From the NCBI GenBank assembly GCA_002238425.1, contig MPMJ01000028.1, positions 1 to 40,268 of the forward strand: 40,268 nt of DNA, in the 5' to 3' direction. The notes beneath the pieces were generated by a model, which did not search any database, had not been told where the DNA came from, and worked only from the letters and a program-made list of their open reading frames with translations. Source of the DNA: SAR202 cluster bacterium bin16. GTDB taxonomy: Bacteria; Chloroflexota; Dehalococcoidia; Lucifugimonadales; Australimonadaceae. Positions within the stretch are counted from its first letter, which is position 1, and the number at the start of each line of letters is the position of its first letter. The translations under genes and the position numbers were made by a program. This document shows, piece after piece, positions 1-7,879 of the stretch.

Positions 1-43
1 CGTCGTTGTTGATGAGGATGACCCGATGGCCACTTTCTTGCAT
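1..43 (-). CDS. possible 5' end of a CDS running off the left edge
   Basis: On the minus strand an ATG at 43-41 follows a GAGG-type ribosome binding site and opens a frame that stays open to the edge, reading MQESGHRVILINND. Only 14 residues are visible, so no family can be assigned. The plus strand is also open here in two frames, so this is a weak call based only on the ribosome binding site and the hydrophobic VILIN stretch. Confidence 0.25.
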   Translation of the reverse strand, partial: MQESGHRVILINND

Positions 44-90
44 AGCCCTCGTCTGCTCTTACACCACTTCCAGGGACACTACTGCGCGCG

Positions 91-210
91 GTGAGGGTAC
101 TCCGGGGCGGGGCTGTGGGGGGTGTCATTCCGGGCGCAGCCGAGGAATCCCTCGGGTTGTGTGGTCCCTTCCCCCTTGATGGGGAAGGTCAGGAAGGGGG
201 TGCCGCCCCC
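91..210. repeat. interspersed palindromic repeat cluster
   Basis: This gap holds pieces of repeat modules seen throughout the window: a GTGAGGGTACTCCGG segment, a 'TCATTCCGGGCGCAGCCGAGGAATCC' type segment (117-155) and a CCCTTCCCCCTTGATGGGG segment (167-188). No gene is visible in it. Confidence 0.7.
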
Positions 211-618
211 CTAATCCTCCACCCACGTCAGGATGCGCTCCGGCGTAAGCCGCAGCACCACCGAGTGCTCGCCGAGCAGCTCCGTCAGGTATCCCTCAGC
301 CTCGTCCCCCATGTAGCGCCGCGATATCGAAAGCCCCGTCTCCGCCACCCCCTCTGGAGTGATGGAGACCGGCCCCTCCGCCGACACGTACATGTACGGC
401 ACATCGTGCGTCGAGATCGTGATGGCTGCCCGACTGTCCCGTTCGAGGTTCTTCACGCGCTGGAACGTGCTGCTCGTGAACACGAGGAAGTGCCCGTCCC
501 GGTACTCGTACCACACGGGGATGGCGTGCGGGCTGCCGTTCGCTCGCAGCGTCACGTACACCGCGACGAGCGGGCGCTCCAGGAACTCCGCCATCTGTTC
601 GGGCGTCAGATCGCTCAT
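211..618 (-). CDS. PPOX-class (pyridoxamine 5'-phosphate oxidase-like) flavin/F420-binding protein
   Basis: The 135-residue product has the layout of the small split-barrel PPOX family: an N-terminal strand pair (VAVYVTLRANGSPHAIPVWYEY), a central FTSSTFQRVKNLERDSRAA segment that in relatives contacts the flavin phosphate, and a short C-terminus ending WVED. Members bind FMN or F420 and reduce diverse substrates, so the substrate cannot be given. The ATG at 618 overlaps the stop of the upstream SDR gene by four bases (ATGA), which indicates translational coupling and a shared operon. A longer reading of the same frame to 1182 only runs antisense-like through the SDR gene and has no support. 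Length is normal for the family. Confidence 0.85.
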   Translation of the reverse strand: MSDLTPEQMAEFLERPLVAVYVTLRANGSPHAIPVWYEYRDGHFLVFTSSTFQRVKNLERDSRAAITISTHDVPYMYVSAEGPVSITPEGVAETGLSISRRYMGDEAEGYLTELLGEHSVVLRLTPERILTWVED

Positions 619-1430
619 TGCACCGTGATCGTCTGCCCGCCATCGACCACGAGCGCGTGCCCGGTCACGAACGACGACTCCTCGCTTGCGAGGAACAGCA
701 CGCAGTACCCGACCTCCTCCGGCTGTCCCATCCGGTGCAGCGCCGCGACGCGCTGGCCTGCCTCGTAGCGCTGGTCCTCGTCGATGGGACGTGGACGCGG
801 CGGGAACTCGCGGATGCGGTTCGTGTCGATGGGGCCCGGGCAGACGCAGTTCACGCGTATCTCCGGCCCGTAGTCCACCGCCAGTTGCCGCGTCAGGTTC
901 ACCAGCGCCGCCTTCGTCGCGCTGTACGACGGATAGCGCGGGCTCGCCCGCAGCCCGAAGCTCGACGCCGTGATGACGATGTTCCCGTGCCCCTGCTCCA
1001 TGAAGTGCGGCAGCGCGGCCCGCACGCCGTGATAGACGCCATACAGGTTCAGGTTGATGACGTGGTCCCACGCCTCGTCGGACATCTCGTGGATCTTCTG
1101 CCGAACGCCGGTGCCCGCGTTCAGGTACAACACGTCCAGCCCGCCGAAACGGTCGATGGCGGTGCTCACCATCTCCTCGCACACCGCCTTCTGCGACACG
1201 TCACCAAGCAGGAAGTGCGCCTCGCCGCCGTCGGCCTCGATGAGCCGGTCCGTGCGCGGGTCGCCCCGCTCCGCCACGTCGGCGCAGACGACCTTCGCGC
1301 CCTCGCGAGCGAACAGCCGGGACGTAGCCCTGCCGATGCCGCTCTCGGCGCCGGTCACGATCGCAACCTTCCCGTTCAGCCTGCCGAGCCCGGCCCCCAT
1401 CCGTAGGTGTTCGCCAGCGTTGTTCGTCAT
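615..1430 (-). CDS. SDR family NAD(P)-dependent oxidoreductase
   Basis: This is a classical short-chain dehydrogenase/reductase of 271 residues. The Rossmann signature TGAESGIG lies at residues 26-33, the NAG motif follows (NAGTG), and the catalytic Ser-Tyr-Lys set is complete, with ITASS and the YSATK motif. The C-terminus has the usual GHALVVDGG segment. The start at 1430 is chosen because GGAGGG stands 7-9 bases upstream; the ATG at 1460 has no comparable site. The substrate is not predictable. The downstream PPOX gene overlaps its stop codon, so the pair is probably one transcript. A TATAAT box on this strand lies about 120 bases upstream in the inverted repeat at 1539-1591. Confidence 0.9.
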   Translation of the reverse strand: MTNNAGEHLRMGAGLGRLNGKVAIVTGAESGIGRATSRLFAREGAKVVCADVAERGDPRTDRLIEADGGEAHFLLGDVSQKAVCEEMVSTAIDRFGGLDVLYLNAGTGVRQKIHEMSDEAWDHVINLNLYGVYHGVRAALPHFMEQGHGNIVITASSFGLRASPRYPSYSATKAALVNLTRQLAVDYGPEIRVNCVCPGPIDTNRIREFPPRPRPIDEDQRYEAGQRVAALHRMGQPEEVGYCVLFLASEESSFVTGHALVVDGGQTITVQ

Positions 1431-1538
1431 CGGCGCTCCCTCCTGCGACATGCGCGGCAAGTGTAGCGCAAGCGCCGAGCAGGCGCGTCAGGCATGCGCC
1501 GCACACGTCAGGTTGCGGGACGCGCGCGAGCAATCCAG

Positions 1539-1591
1539 ATATGTTCCCATTATAGTATGTTGTAGTAGGTCATACTATAATGGGAACATAT
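1539..1591. promoter_or_regulatory. perfect 21-bp inverted repeat with two opposed TATAAT boxes: likely divergent promoter/operator
   Basis: The arms 1539-1559 and 1571-1591 are exact reverse complements of 21 bases separated by 11 bases. Each arm contains TATAAT reading outward: plus strand at 1576-1581, minus strand at 1549-1554. The plus box suits transcription of the HigB/HigA pair (start codon at 1620) and the minus box suits the SDR gene. HigA antitoxins typically repress their own promoter by binding a palindrome over the -10, so an operator role is inferred. The region is AT-rich against its surroundings. Confidence 0.75.
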
Positions 1592-1619
1592 TGAAACTGT
1601 TGCGTAGGGCGATGACTGA

Positions 1620-1913
1620 GTGCGGGTCTTTACCTATAAGCGATTGCGCGAGTTCTGGGAGCGCCACCCGGACGCCAGGCAACCATTGCTCGCCTGGCAC
1701 AAAGAGGCAGAGGACGCGGACTGGGATACTCCCGCCGCCGTCAAAACCCGGTATCCCAATGCCAGTGTCATAGGGAGCAACCGCGTTGTCTTCAACATCA
1801 AAGGCAACGACTACCGTCTGGTAGTCGGGATCAACTATCCGTACAGGGCAGTGTACATACGGTTCCTGGGCACTCACGCAGAGTACGACAGGATCGATGC
1901 AGAGGAGGTGTAG
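1620..1913 (+). CDS. higB: type II toxin-antitoxin HigB-family mRNA interferase toxin
   Basis: The 97-residue product matches the HigB toxin family closely: an opening TYKRLREFWERHPDA segment, a central W...P..VK.RYP.A element, the strand NRVVFNIKGNDYRLVV and a final YIRFLGTHAEYDRID. HigB proteins fold like RelE and cleave mRNA, usually at the ribosome. There is no ATG in frame, so translation must begin at the GTG at 1620, with only a weak ribosome binding site. The stop is two bases before the antitoxin start, giving toxin-first order as in higBA loci. Expression is probably controlled from the palindrome at 1539-1591. The identification is secure from sequence pattern; activity is inferred. 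Confidence 0.92.
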   Translation: MRVFTYKRLREFWERHPDARQPLLAWHKEAEDADWDTPAAVKTRYPNASVIGSNRVVFNIKGNDYRLVVGINYPYRAVYIRFLGTHAEYDRIDAEEV

Positions 1914-1915
1914 TC

Positions 1916-3136
1916 ATGGTTGCGGTCAAGCCGGTTCGGACCGAAGCGGACTACGATGCCGCGGTGGCGCGTATCGGAGAGCTGATGGATGCCGTGCCGG
2001 GAACGCCTGAGGGTGAGGAACTCGACCTGCTGGGAGACCTCGTCCTGTTCTACGAGTCGCAGCATTTGGAGAAGGAGCTGCCCACCCCTGTCGCCGCGAT
2101 AGAGTTTCGTATGGAGCAGGCCGGGCTGACTCCGCGCGACCTCGTGCCGTTCATCGGAAACCGTGCCAAGGTGTCGGAAGTCCTCTCCGGCAAGCGGGGC
2201 ATCACCATGTCCATGGCCCGGGCCCTTCACAGGCACCTGGGCATATCCGCGGACATTCTCCTCAGCGAGAGAGACGCAGCCTTTGACCCTACGTTCGACA
2301 GCATCGATCCACAGAGATTCCCCCTGCGAGAGATGGCAAAGCGGAAATGGATTCCGGATATCGCTGGTCTGCAGGAGAATGCAGAAGAACTGATCGCTGG
2401 ATTGGTAGAACGCGCAGGTGGACGACAGGCCACCCCAGCGTTCCTCTTCCGCAAGAACGACCGCCGCCGGCTCAACGCCAAGACCGACGAGTACGCGCTC
2501 GCTGCTTGGCTGCTGCAACTGATGGCGCTTGCCAACAGCCACTCCGTCGGTGCGGCATACGCACCGGGCACGATAACGCCGGACTTTCTCAAGCAAGTGG
2601 CCGAACTGAGTGCGGCGGAAGACGGCCCTAGGCAGGCGAAGGAGTTTCTCGCCGCTCATGGAATCGCCGTCGAGATCCTGCCGCACTTACCGCGTACCCA
2701 CCTGGATGGCGCCGCGCTTCGGCTTGAAAGCGGACGTCCGGTTATCGGCCTCACCCTCCGGTACGACCGCATAGACAACTTCTGGTTCTGTCTTCTGCAC
2801 GAACTCGCGCACATCGGCCTCCACCTCGATGATGGCGAAGATGACGCGTTCGTTGACGACCTGACACTGCGGGACGTGGAGGGAGTAGGAGAGGACACGA
2901 AGGAGGCGCAAGCCGACGAGTGGGCAGAGGAAGCTCTCATCCCTGGGTCGATATGGCGTGCCAGCGGCATTCTGGCGGGGCCCACAGCGATGTCGGTTCT
3001 GAATCTGGCATATGAGGCCTCGGTTCATCCCGCCATCGTCGCGGGCAGGATTCGCCACGAGACCGGCAACTACCGACTTCTTACACAGTTCGTAGGCAAC
3101 GGAGAGGTCCGGCGGCAGTTCGAAGCCGTGGCGTGA
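1916..3136 (+). CDS. higA: HigA-type HTH antitoxin fused to an ImmA/IrrE-like zinc metallopeptidase
   Basis: The 406-residue product has two parts. Residues 1-120 look like HigA, with an acidic N-terminal helix region and a helix-turn-helix around 62-112 (RDLVPFIGNRAKVSEVLSGK). Residues 170-400 contain an ImmA/IrrE-type peptidase core, with HELAH at 295-299 and a downstream EAQADEWAEEALIP segment providing the expected third zinc ligand. Simple HigA proteins are about 100 residues, so this is a fusion. ImmA/IrrE peptidases cleave repressors, so the toxin's antitoxin may carry its own protease function; that is inference. A strong GAGGAGGTG ribosome binding site precedes the ATG, and the gene is two bases behind higB. 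Confidence 0.88.
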   Translation: MVAVKPVRTEADYDAAVARIGELMDAVPGTPEGEELDLLGDLVLFYESQHLEKELPTPVAAIEFRMEQAGLTPRDLVPFIGNRAKVSEVLSGKRGITMSMARALHRHLGISADILLSERDAAFDPTFDSIDPQRFPLREMAKRKWIPDIAGLQENAEELIAGLVERAGGRQATPAFLFRKNDRRRLNAKTDEYALAAWLLQLMALANSHSVGAAYAPGTITPDFLKQVAELSAAEDGPRQAKEFLAAHGIAVEILPHLPRTHLDGAALRLESGRPVIGLTLRYDRIDNFWFCLLHELAHIGLHLDDGEDDAFVDDLTLRDVEGVGEDTKEAQADEWAEEALIPGSIWRASGILAGPTAMSVLNLAYEASVHPAIVAGRIRHETGNYRLLTQFVGNGEVRRQFEAVA

Positions 3137-3206
3137 GGGCTAGCCTTATCCCCTGACGTGCTTGGAGTTGGATATGACCGCGGGGGAGGACTCAGGAGTG
3201 AACGAT

Positions 3207-3280
3207 TGGCTGGGGATGATGGATTCGAACCATCGTTACCTGATCCAGAGTCAGGCGGCCTACCACTAGCCGAATCCCCA
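3207..3280 (-). tRNA. tRNA-Gln (anticodon CTG)
   Basis: Read on the minus strand the segment folds as a complete tRNA. The acceptor arms are TGGGGAT and ATCCCCA with discriminator G and an encoded CCA at 3209-3207. There is a D arm, an anticodon stem CCTGA/TCAGG with loop CTCTGGA (anticodon CTG), and a T arm with loop TTCGAAT. CTG reads the glutamine codon CAG. It lies 41 bases beyond the gltX stop codon on the same strand. Confidence 0.96.
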
Positions 3281-3293
3281 GCGGGAGACTTCT

Positions 3294-3299
3294 ATGATA
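3294..3299 (-). promoter_or_regulatory. candidate -10 box of the tRNA-Gln gene
   Basis: On the minus strand GCTATCAT places a TATCAT hexamer 13 bases before the tRNA 5' end. It follows the GCTAnnnT pattern seen upstream of many genes in this window. No clear -35 hexamer is visible. Confidence 0.45.
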
Positions 3300-3321
3300 G
3301 CAAACCGGTGCTGCCGACGCC

Positions 3322-4779
3322 CTACAGCGCCTCCAGCGCGGAGCGCAGTCGCGACACGCAGCGCTCCTTGCCCAGCACCGACAGCGTGTCGAACAGCGGA
3401 GGCGCGGCAGTGCGACCCGTTACCGCGACGCGTATCGCTCCGAACAGTTGCCCCGTCTTGAAGCCCGACTGCTCAGCGAGCGCCCGGTACGTCGTCTCCA
3501 GCGCGGCAACGCTCCAGTCGTCGGCGCCTTCCGCGGTTGCGAGCGCCGCTTCGAGCGCACCGCGTGCGCCGTCGGCGTCCAGCCCCTTCGGCACGAGCAT
3601 CGACGCGTCGTAGGTCAGCCGCTCCTCGAAGAAGAACGACAGCATCTCCGGCGCCTCCGACAGCCGCTTCAGCCGCTCGCGCTCGAGCGGCACGATCGAA
3701 GCCAGGTATCCCCGGTCCACTGGTCGCGCGTCCGCTGGCAACCCCTGCTCCTCATCCTCCAGCCACGGGAGAAGCGCATCCGCCAGTTCGTCGTCGGCCA
3801 TGCCTCGGATGTACAGCCCGTTGAACCAGTCCAGCTTCTCGATGTTGAACACCGCAGGGCTGGCGACGATGCGCTCCGGCGTGAAGTGCCGGACGAGTTC
3901 GTCCTTCGTGAACACCTCGCTCGTCTCGTCGAGCGACCACCCGAGCAGCGCAAGGAAGTTGACCAGCGCGTCCGGCAGGTAGCCCATCTCGCGGAACTCC
4001 AGCACCGACGCCGCGCCGTGACGCTTGCTCAGCTTGGAGCGGTCCGGCCCCAGGATGAGCGGCAGGTGCACCAGCTCCGGCATCTCGTAGCCGAACGCCT
4101 CGTACAGCAACTTGTGACGCGGCGCGCTCGGTAGCCACTCCTCCGCCCGCATCACGTGCGATATCTCCATCAGGTGGTCGTCCACCACGTTCGCGAGGTG
4201 GTACGTCGGGTACCCGTCCGACTTCAGCAGCACGAAGTCGTCCAGCAGGGAAACGTCGAACGTCACCTCGCCGCGAACGAAGTCGTTGACGATGAGCGAG
4301 CCCTCTGTCGGCATCTTGAACCGCACGACGGGAGGGTTCGGGTTCTCCTTCCGCGCCTGCTCGGCCCCTTCAGGCTCGCGGCAGCGGCGGTCGTAGCCCG
4401 TCGGCTGGTGCGCCTTCTGCCGCTCCTTCCGCACTGCGTCGAGCCGCTCCGGCGTGCAGTAGCACTCGTACGCCTTCCCCTCGGCGATGAGCCACCTCGC
4501 ATGCCCCCGGTACAGGTCGAGCCGCTCCGACTGCACGTACGGCCCGTGCGGCGTTTGCGAACCCGGCCCCTCGTCCCAGTCGAGACCCAGCCACCTGAGA
4601 GCGTCGAGGATCGTCTCGACCGAACCCGGCACCATCCGTGCCTGGTCGGTGTCCTCGATACGCACGATGAACGTCCCGCCCGTGTGACGGGCGTACAGCC
4701 AGTTGAACAGCGCTGACCGGATGTTGCCGACGTGCGGGTCGCCGGTTGGGCTAGGTGCGTAGCGGACGCGGACCGTCAT
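3322..4779 (-). CDS. gltX: glutamyl-tRNA synthetase (class I, GluRS)
   Basis: The 485-residue product is a full-length bacterial GluRS, which charges tRNA with glutamate in the cytoplasm. It begins RVRYAPSPTGDPHVGN, where HVGN at 16-19 is the HIGH motif, has the IEDTDQAR segment at 41-48, and carries KLSKRHG at 249-255, the second ATP-binding signature. An anticodon-binding helical domain follows from about residue 310. The neighbouring tRNA-Gln raises the possibility that this enzyme is non-discriminating and also mischarges tRNA-Gln for GatCAB amidation; no GlnRS or gat gene is in the window, so this is only a suggestion. The start is three bases from the stop of the upstream TIGR00266 gene, so the two are probably cotranscribed. 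Confidence 0.97.
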   Translation of the reverse strand: MTVRVRYAPSPTGDPHVGNIRSALFNWLYARHTGGTFIVRIEDTDQARMVPGSVETILDALRWLGLDWDEGPGSQTPHGPYVQSERLDLYRGHARWLIAEGKAYECYCTPERLDAVRKERQKAHQPTGYDRRCREPEGAEQARKENPNPPVVRFKMPTEGSLIVNDFVRGEVTFDVSLLDDFVLLKSDGYPTYHLANVVDDHLMEISHVMRAEEWLPSAPRHKLLYEAFGYEMPELVHLPLILGPDRSKLSKRHGAASVLEFREMGYLPDALVNFLALLGWSLDETSEVFTKDELVRHFTPERIVASPAVFNIEKLDWFNGLYIRGMADDELADALLPWLEDEEQGLPADARPVDRGYLASIVPLERERLKRLSEAPEMLSFFFEERLTYDASMLVPKGLDADGARGALEAALATAEGADDWSVAALETTYRALAEQSGFKTGQLFGAIRVAVTGRTAAPPLFDTLSVLGKERCVSRLRSALEAL

Positions 4780-4782
4780 GCG

Positions 4783-5472
4783 TCAGCTCTTGGTCGACGG
4801 CAGGAACGGCGCGAGCTTGTCCATCAGCGAGGAGAGCGTCCGCGTCTGAATCCATACGTCGCCGCTGCCCGTGAACTTCAGCACCAGCCCCTCGCCACCG
4901 GCGATGAGCGAGCCGAGCCCGCCGACCTTGCCCACCGAGTACTGCACGTTGTCCGTGAACGCAACGACGTGCCCCGTGTCCACGACCAGCTCGCTGCCTG
5001 GCTGGATGTTGAGCTTCTTGATGGCCCCGTACGAGTTGACGTGCACCGTGCCCTGTCCGCCCTCGGTGTACGCGCGCAGGAAGAAGATCTTCTCCCCGCT
5101 GAACATGCCCTTCATGCCCTGGAACTTCGCGTCCGTGGACACGTTCTCCGTGCACGCGAGGAACGAACTGCCCTGGATGTACAGGTTCTGCCCCGGCATC
5201 AGGTCGTGAGAGATGATGTCGCCCGGCGTCGGCGGCGCGAGGCTTATCCAGCCTCCGCCCGGCCCTGCCGTGAACGTGTTGAGGAAGAACGACTCGCCGC
5301 CCAGCATCCGCTTGAACCCGCCGAACAGTCCTCCGCCTCCGCCCATGCCCGTCCGCATGTCCAGCCCCTGCTGCGCAGCCATCGCGCCCGGCTCCGCCTT
5401 CAGCGACTCTCCGGGCGTGAGCTCCGCCGTAAGCATCGTGAAACTGGGGTCGAACTCAATCGTCGTCCGCAT
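4783..5472 (-). CDS. TIGR00266/AIM24 family protein
   Basis: The 229-residue product has the repeated beta-strand pattern of the AIM24/TIGR00266 family: an EPGAM segment early, a glycine-rich stretch (GMGGGGGLFGGFKRMLGGE), an APPTPGDI turn, then QGSSFLACTENV and a C-terminal GGEGLVLKFTGSGDVWIQTR motif. The biochemical function of the bacterial family is not established. The start at 5472 is preferred over 5520 because GGAGGAG stands at the right distance before it, and the extra N-terminal residues are not conserved-looking. A TAGACT box on this strand at 5532-5527 could be the promoter. The gene ends three bases before gltX. Confidence 0.88.
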   Translation of the reverse strand: MRTTIEFDPSFTMLTAELTPGESLKAEPGAMAAQQGLDMRTGMGGGGGLFGGFKRMLGGESFFLNTFTAGPGGGWISLAPPTPGDIISHDLMPGQNLYIQGSSFLACTENVSTDAKFQGMKGMFSGEKIFFLRAYTEGGQGTVHVNSYGAIKKLNIQPGSELVVDTGHVVAFTDNVQYSVGKVGGLGSLIAGGEGLVLKFTGSGDVWIQTRTLSSLMDKLAPFLPSTKS

Positions 5473-5564
5473 TCCGTCAATCTCCTCCTGTTCCGCCTCT
5501 GCGTGGGAGCGATTCTCCACAAGACCAGTCTATCACCCGCCCTCCTGCGCCTAACCCGGATACG

Positions 5565-5825
5565 CCCGCCCGGCTCCGTCATCCCCGCGAGAGCGGGAAT
5601 CTCGCGTGGTGTAGGGGCATCCCTTGTGAGTGCCCTGCGTGGTCCCCTCTCCCTACAAGGGGAGAGGGTTAGGGTGAGGGTACTCCGGACGTGAGCATGG
5701 GATGTGTCATGCCGAGCGAATCTAAGGCACTTCTCTAGACTGCCTGATCCCTTCCCCCTTGATGGGGGAAGGTTAGGATGGGGGTGAGGCCCCCCCAACC
5801 CCTCGCCCCCCACCCCCATTTGCGC
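5565..5825. repeat. interspersed palindromic repeat cluster
   Basis: The gap between two divergent genes is made of repeat modules in series: TCATCCCCGCGAGAGCGGGAA (5580-5600), GTGTAGGGGCATCCCTTGTG (5609-5628), CCCCTCTCCCTACAAGGGGAGAGGG (5644-5668), and CCCTTCCCCCTTGATGGGGGAAGG (5751-5774). No gene is visible in it. Confidence 0.8.
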
Positions 5826-5831
5826 TACACT
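5826..5831 (+). promoter_or_regulatory. candidate -10 box of the Rieske gene
   Basis: GCGCTACACT places TACACT about 43 bases before the ATG at 5874. It matches the GCTAnnnT pattern found upstream of other genes here. No -35 match is visible. Confidence 0.4.
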
Positions 5832-5873
5832 TGCCCCGTTAACGAAAGAGCCACCACGAGAGGAGGCGACCTC

Positions 5874-7184
5874 ATGCTTACCGCAGAGCAGAACGAACGA
5901 CTTACTCGCGTAGGCCCCGGCACCCCGATGGGCGAACTGATGCGGCGCTACTGGCACCCCATCGCCGCCAGCGTCGAACTCGACGCCGACAACCCCACCA
6001 AGGAAGTGCGCCTCCTCGGCGAGGACCTCGTCCTCTACCGCGACGCCAGCGGCACCGTCGGCCTCATCGAACCCTCCTGCGCGCACCGCAAGGCCAACCT
6101 CTCCTACGGCATCCCCGAGGAGAACGGCATCCGCTGCGCCTACCACGGCTGGATATTCAACGAGAAGGGCCAGTGCGTCGACCAGCCGTCCGAGCCTGAG
6201 GGCTCCAAGTTCAAGGACAAGGTCCGCATCAAGGCGTACGACGCCCAAGAGCTCGGAGGTGTCGTCTTCGCCTACATGGGCCCGCAGCCCGCGCCGCTCC
6301 TGCCCCGAGTGGACGTCCTCGTCTGGCCCGGCGTCCGCCGCACGCAGTCCATCATGATCCCGTGCAACTGGCTGCAGTGCCACGAGAACTCGCTCGACCC
6401 GCTCCACTTCCAGTGGCTCCACCGCTACTGGGGCGGCTGGGTCATGAACCGCGACAAGCCCCCCGAAATGCGCGACGCCTGGAACGCACGCATCGGCTCG
6501 CGCGGCGCGGACCACCGCAAGATCGGTTTCGAGGTCACCGACTACGGCGTCATCAAGCGCAGGCTTGTCGGCGACGAGACCGAGCAGGACGACTACTGGC
6601 AGATGGGACACCCCATCCTCTTCCCCCACGTCCTCCACATCACCTCCAACCTCCAGTACCGCGTGCCGGTGGACGACACCCACACCCTCCACTTCGTCGT
6701 CGACCTCCAGCCGCTCGAACCCGGCGAGGAGCAGCCGGACGTGGTGCCCCACGAGGTGGTCCCCGTCTTCCAGGATGACGGACGCATCAAGGCCGACTGG
6801 GTGCTCGGACAGGACCAGGCTGCATGGGTCATGCAGGGCCCTATCACCGACCGCACGACTGAGCGCCTCGGTGTCTCCGACGTCGGCCTCATCATGTTCC
6901 GCCGCATGCTGGAGGACCAGATGCGCATCGTCGAGAGCGGCGGCGAGCCCATGAACGTCATCCGCAACCCGGACGAGAACGAGATTCTCATCTACCCGGT
7001 GGAGCACTTCGAGTACCCCGGCTACGAGGGTCGGCTGCGCGGCCCGTTCAAGGACATCGTCGTCAACAACACCATCGAGGCTGAACTCTCCGGCGAGGGC
7101 GCCAAGCTGGCTGAGTGGGATGGCATCGAGATCGACGACCCCGCCACCGTCCGCCGCAGCCGCATGGTCGGCGACGTACTGTAA
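5874..7184 (+). CDS. Rieske non-heme iron oxygenase, alpha subunit type
   Basis: The 436-residue product is a ring-hydroxylating-type oxygenase. The Rieske [2Fe-2S] ligands are C69/H71 and C88/H91 (CAHR and CAYHGW). The mononuclear iron site is in NWLQCHENSLDPLHFQWLH, giving D175, H178 and H183. Such enzymes take electrons from a reductase and ferredoxin and insert oxygen into aromatic or other substrates; no partner gene lies nearby and the substrate is unknown. The frame extends upstream to 5778, but AGGAGG at 5861-5866 fixes the ATG at 5874. Expansion of such genes is known in SAR202-type Chloroflexota. The gene is followed by a clear terminator. Confidence 0.92.
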   Translation: MLTAEQNERLTRVGPGTPMGELMRRYWHPIAASVELDADNPTKEVRLLGEDLVLYRDASGTVGLIEPSCAHRKANLSYGIPEENGIRCAYHGWIFNEKGQCVDQPSEPEGSKFKDKVRIKAYDAQELGGVVFAYMGPQPAPLLPRVDVLVWPGVRRTQSIMIPCNWLQCHENSLDPLHFQWLHRYWGGWVMNRDKPPEMRDAWNARIGSRGADHRKIGFEVTDYGVIKRRLVGDETEQDDYWQMGHPILFPHVLHITSNLQYRVPVDDTHTLHFVVDLQPLEPGEEQPDVVPHEVVPVFQDDGRIKADWVLGQDQAAWVMQGPITDRTTERLGVSDVGLIMFRRMLEDQMRIVESGGEPMNVIRNPDENEILIYPVEHFEYPGYEGRLRGPFKDIVVNNTIEAELSGEGAKLAEWDGIEIDDPATVRRSRMVGDVL

Positions 7185-7208
7185 GACCAGTCTTACGACA
7201 CGCTGAAC

Positions 7209-7243
7209 AAGGGGCTCGCCGTGTGGCGAGCCCCTTTCCATCT
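7209..7243 (+). terminator. rho-independent terminator of the Rieske gene
   Basis: A perfect 12-bp stem (AAGGGGCTCGCC, 7209-7220, with its complement at 7225-7236) encloses a GTGT tetraloop and is followed by TTCCATCTTT. It begins 25 bases after the oxygenase stop codon. It does not match the interspersed repeats. Confidence 0.85.
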
Positions 7244-7254
7244 TTCCTGCGTGA

Positions 7255-7435
7255 CCACGCGCTTCAGCGCGCAACCTCGCCTGCTGTAGGGGCGGTTCGC
7301 GAACCGCCCCCTCCCGTCATTCCCGCGAAAGCGTGGGGCTTAGGCGGGTGCCTGGTGTAGGGGCATCCCTTGTGGGTGCCCTGCCCCCTGTCCCTCGATG
7401 GAGGGAAGCTAGGACGGGGGTGAAGCCCTCCCCAC
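7255..7435. repeat. interspersed palindromic repeat cluster
   Basis: Modules in order: GCGCTTCAGCGCGCAACCTCG (7259-7279), the GGCGGTTCGCGAACCGCC palindrome within 7285-7310, an incomplete TCATTCCCGCGAAAGCG, GTGTAGGGGCATCCCTTGTG (7355-7374), and a CCCTCGATGGAGGG-type piece. No gene is visible in it. Confidence 0.8.
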
Positions 7436-7501
7436 TTGAACCCCCCGCCACCGAACGCTACGCTGCCCCCATCGTCCCGTTTCCATGGAAAGGAGAGCCC
7501 C

Positions 7502-7873
7502 ATGAAAGCGAAAGGCATACGCTCGTGGAACTACAGCGTCGCCGACCTCGAAGACGCGGTGCGGTTCTACAAGGAACTGTTCGGGGCCGAGGTCACGACG
7601 AGGCACCAGGTGCGCGGCGTCGACGTCGTCCGGCTCCGCGTGGGCGACTTCGCCATCGGCCTCTTCGACGGCTCGGCGGGCGAGAATGAGGGCGTCCCCC
7701 ACCACACATTCGACCTCGAAGGCCCGTCCGACCCCGCCGAGTTGCAGCGCGAGATCGAAGACCGCGGCTTCGTCGTCGACCACATCCGCGAGCACCGCGA
7801 TGGCGCAGGCTACTCGCTCTACGTCGACGACCCCAACGGCAACCACCTGGAGCTGTCCGTCGGGCAGGGCTGA
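7502..7873 (+). CDS. VOC (glyoxalase/bleomycin resistance/dioxygenase) superfamily protein
   Basis: The 123-residue product has the paired beta-alpha-beta-beta-beta modules of the vicinal oxygen chelate fold. The first module starts WNYSVADLEDAVRFYKELFG, and the second ends YSLYVDDPNGNHLELS, where the final E is the usual metal ligand position. VOC proteins include isomerases, lyases and dioxygenases, so no reaction can be named. AAGGAGAG at 7490-7497 supports the ATG at 7502 rather than the upstream extension of the frame. The ribokinase gene starts six bases after its stop, which suggests a two-gene operon. A TACGCT box at 7459-7464 may be the -10. Confidence 0.88.
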   Translation: MKAKGIRSWNYSVADLEDAVRFYKELFGAEVTTRHQVRGVDVVRLRVGDFAIGLFDGSAGENEGVPHHTFDLEGPSDPAELQREIEDRGFVVDHIREHRDGAGYSLYVDDPNGNHLELSVGQG

Positions 7874-7879
7874 CCCATC

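Noticed and set aside
1539-1591. Inverted repeat as a transcription terminator
   Set aside because: The arms are AT-rich, contain consensus -10 boxes and lie between two divergent starts, so a regulatory role fits better.
4732-5694. 320-codon plus-strand ORF opposite the TIGR00266 gene
   Set aside because: It is antisense to a recognisable family member and contains repeat-derived residues at its end.
5400-7274. 624-codon minus-strand frame antisense to the Rieske gene
   Set aside because: It has no domain signature and is the antisense shadow of the oxygenase plus repeat DNA.
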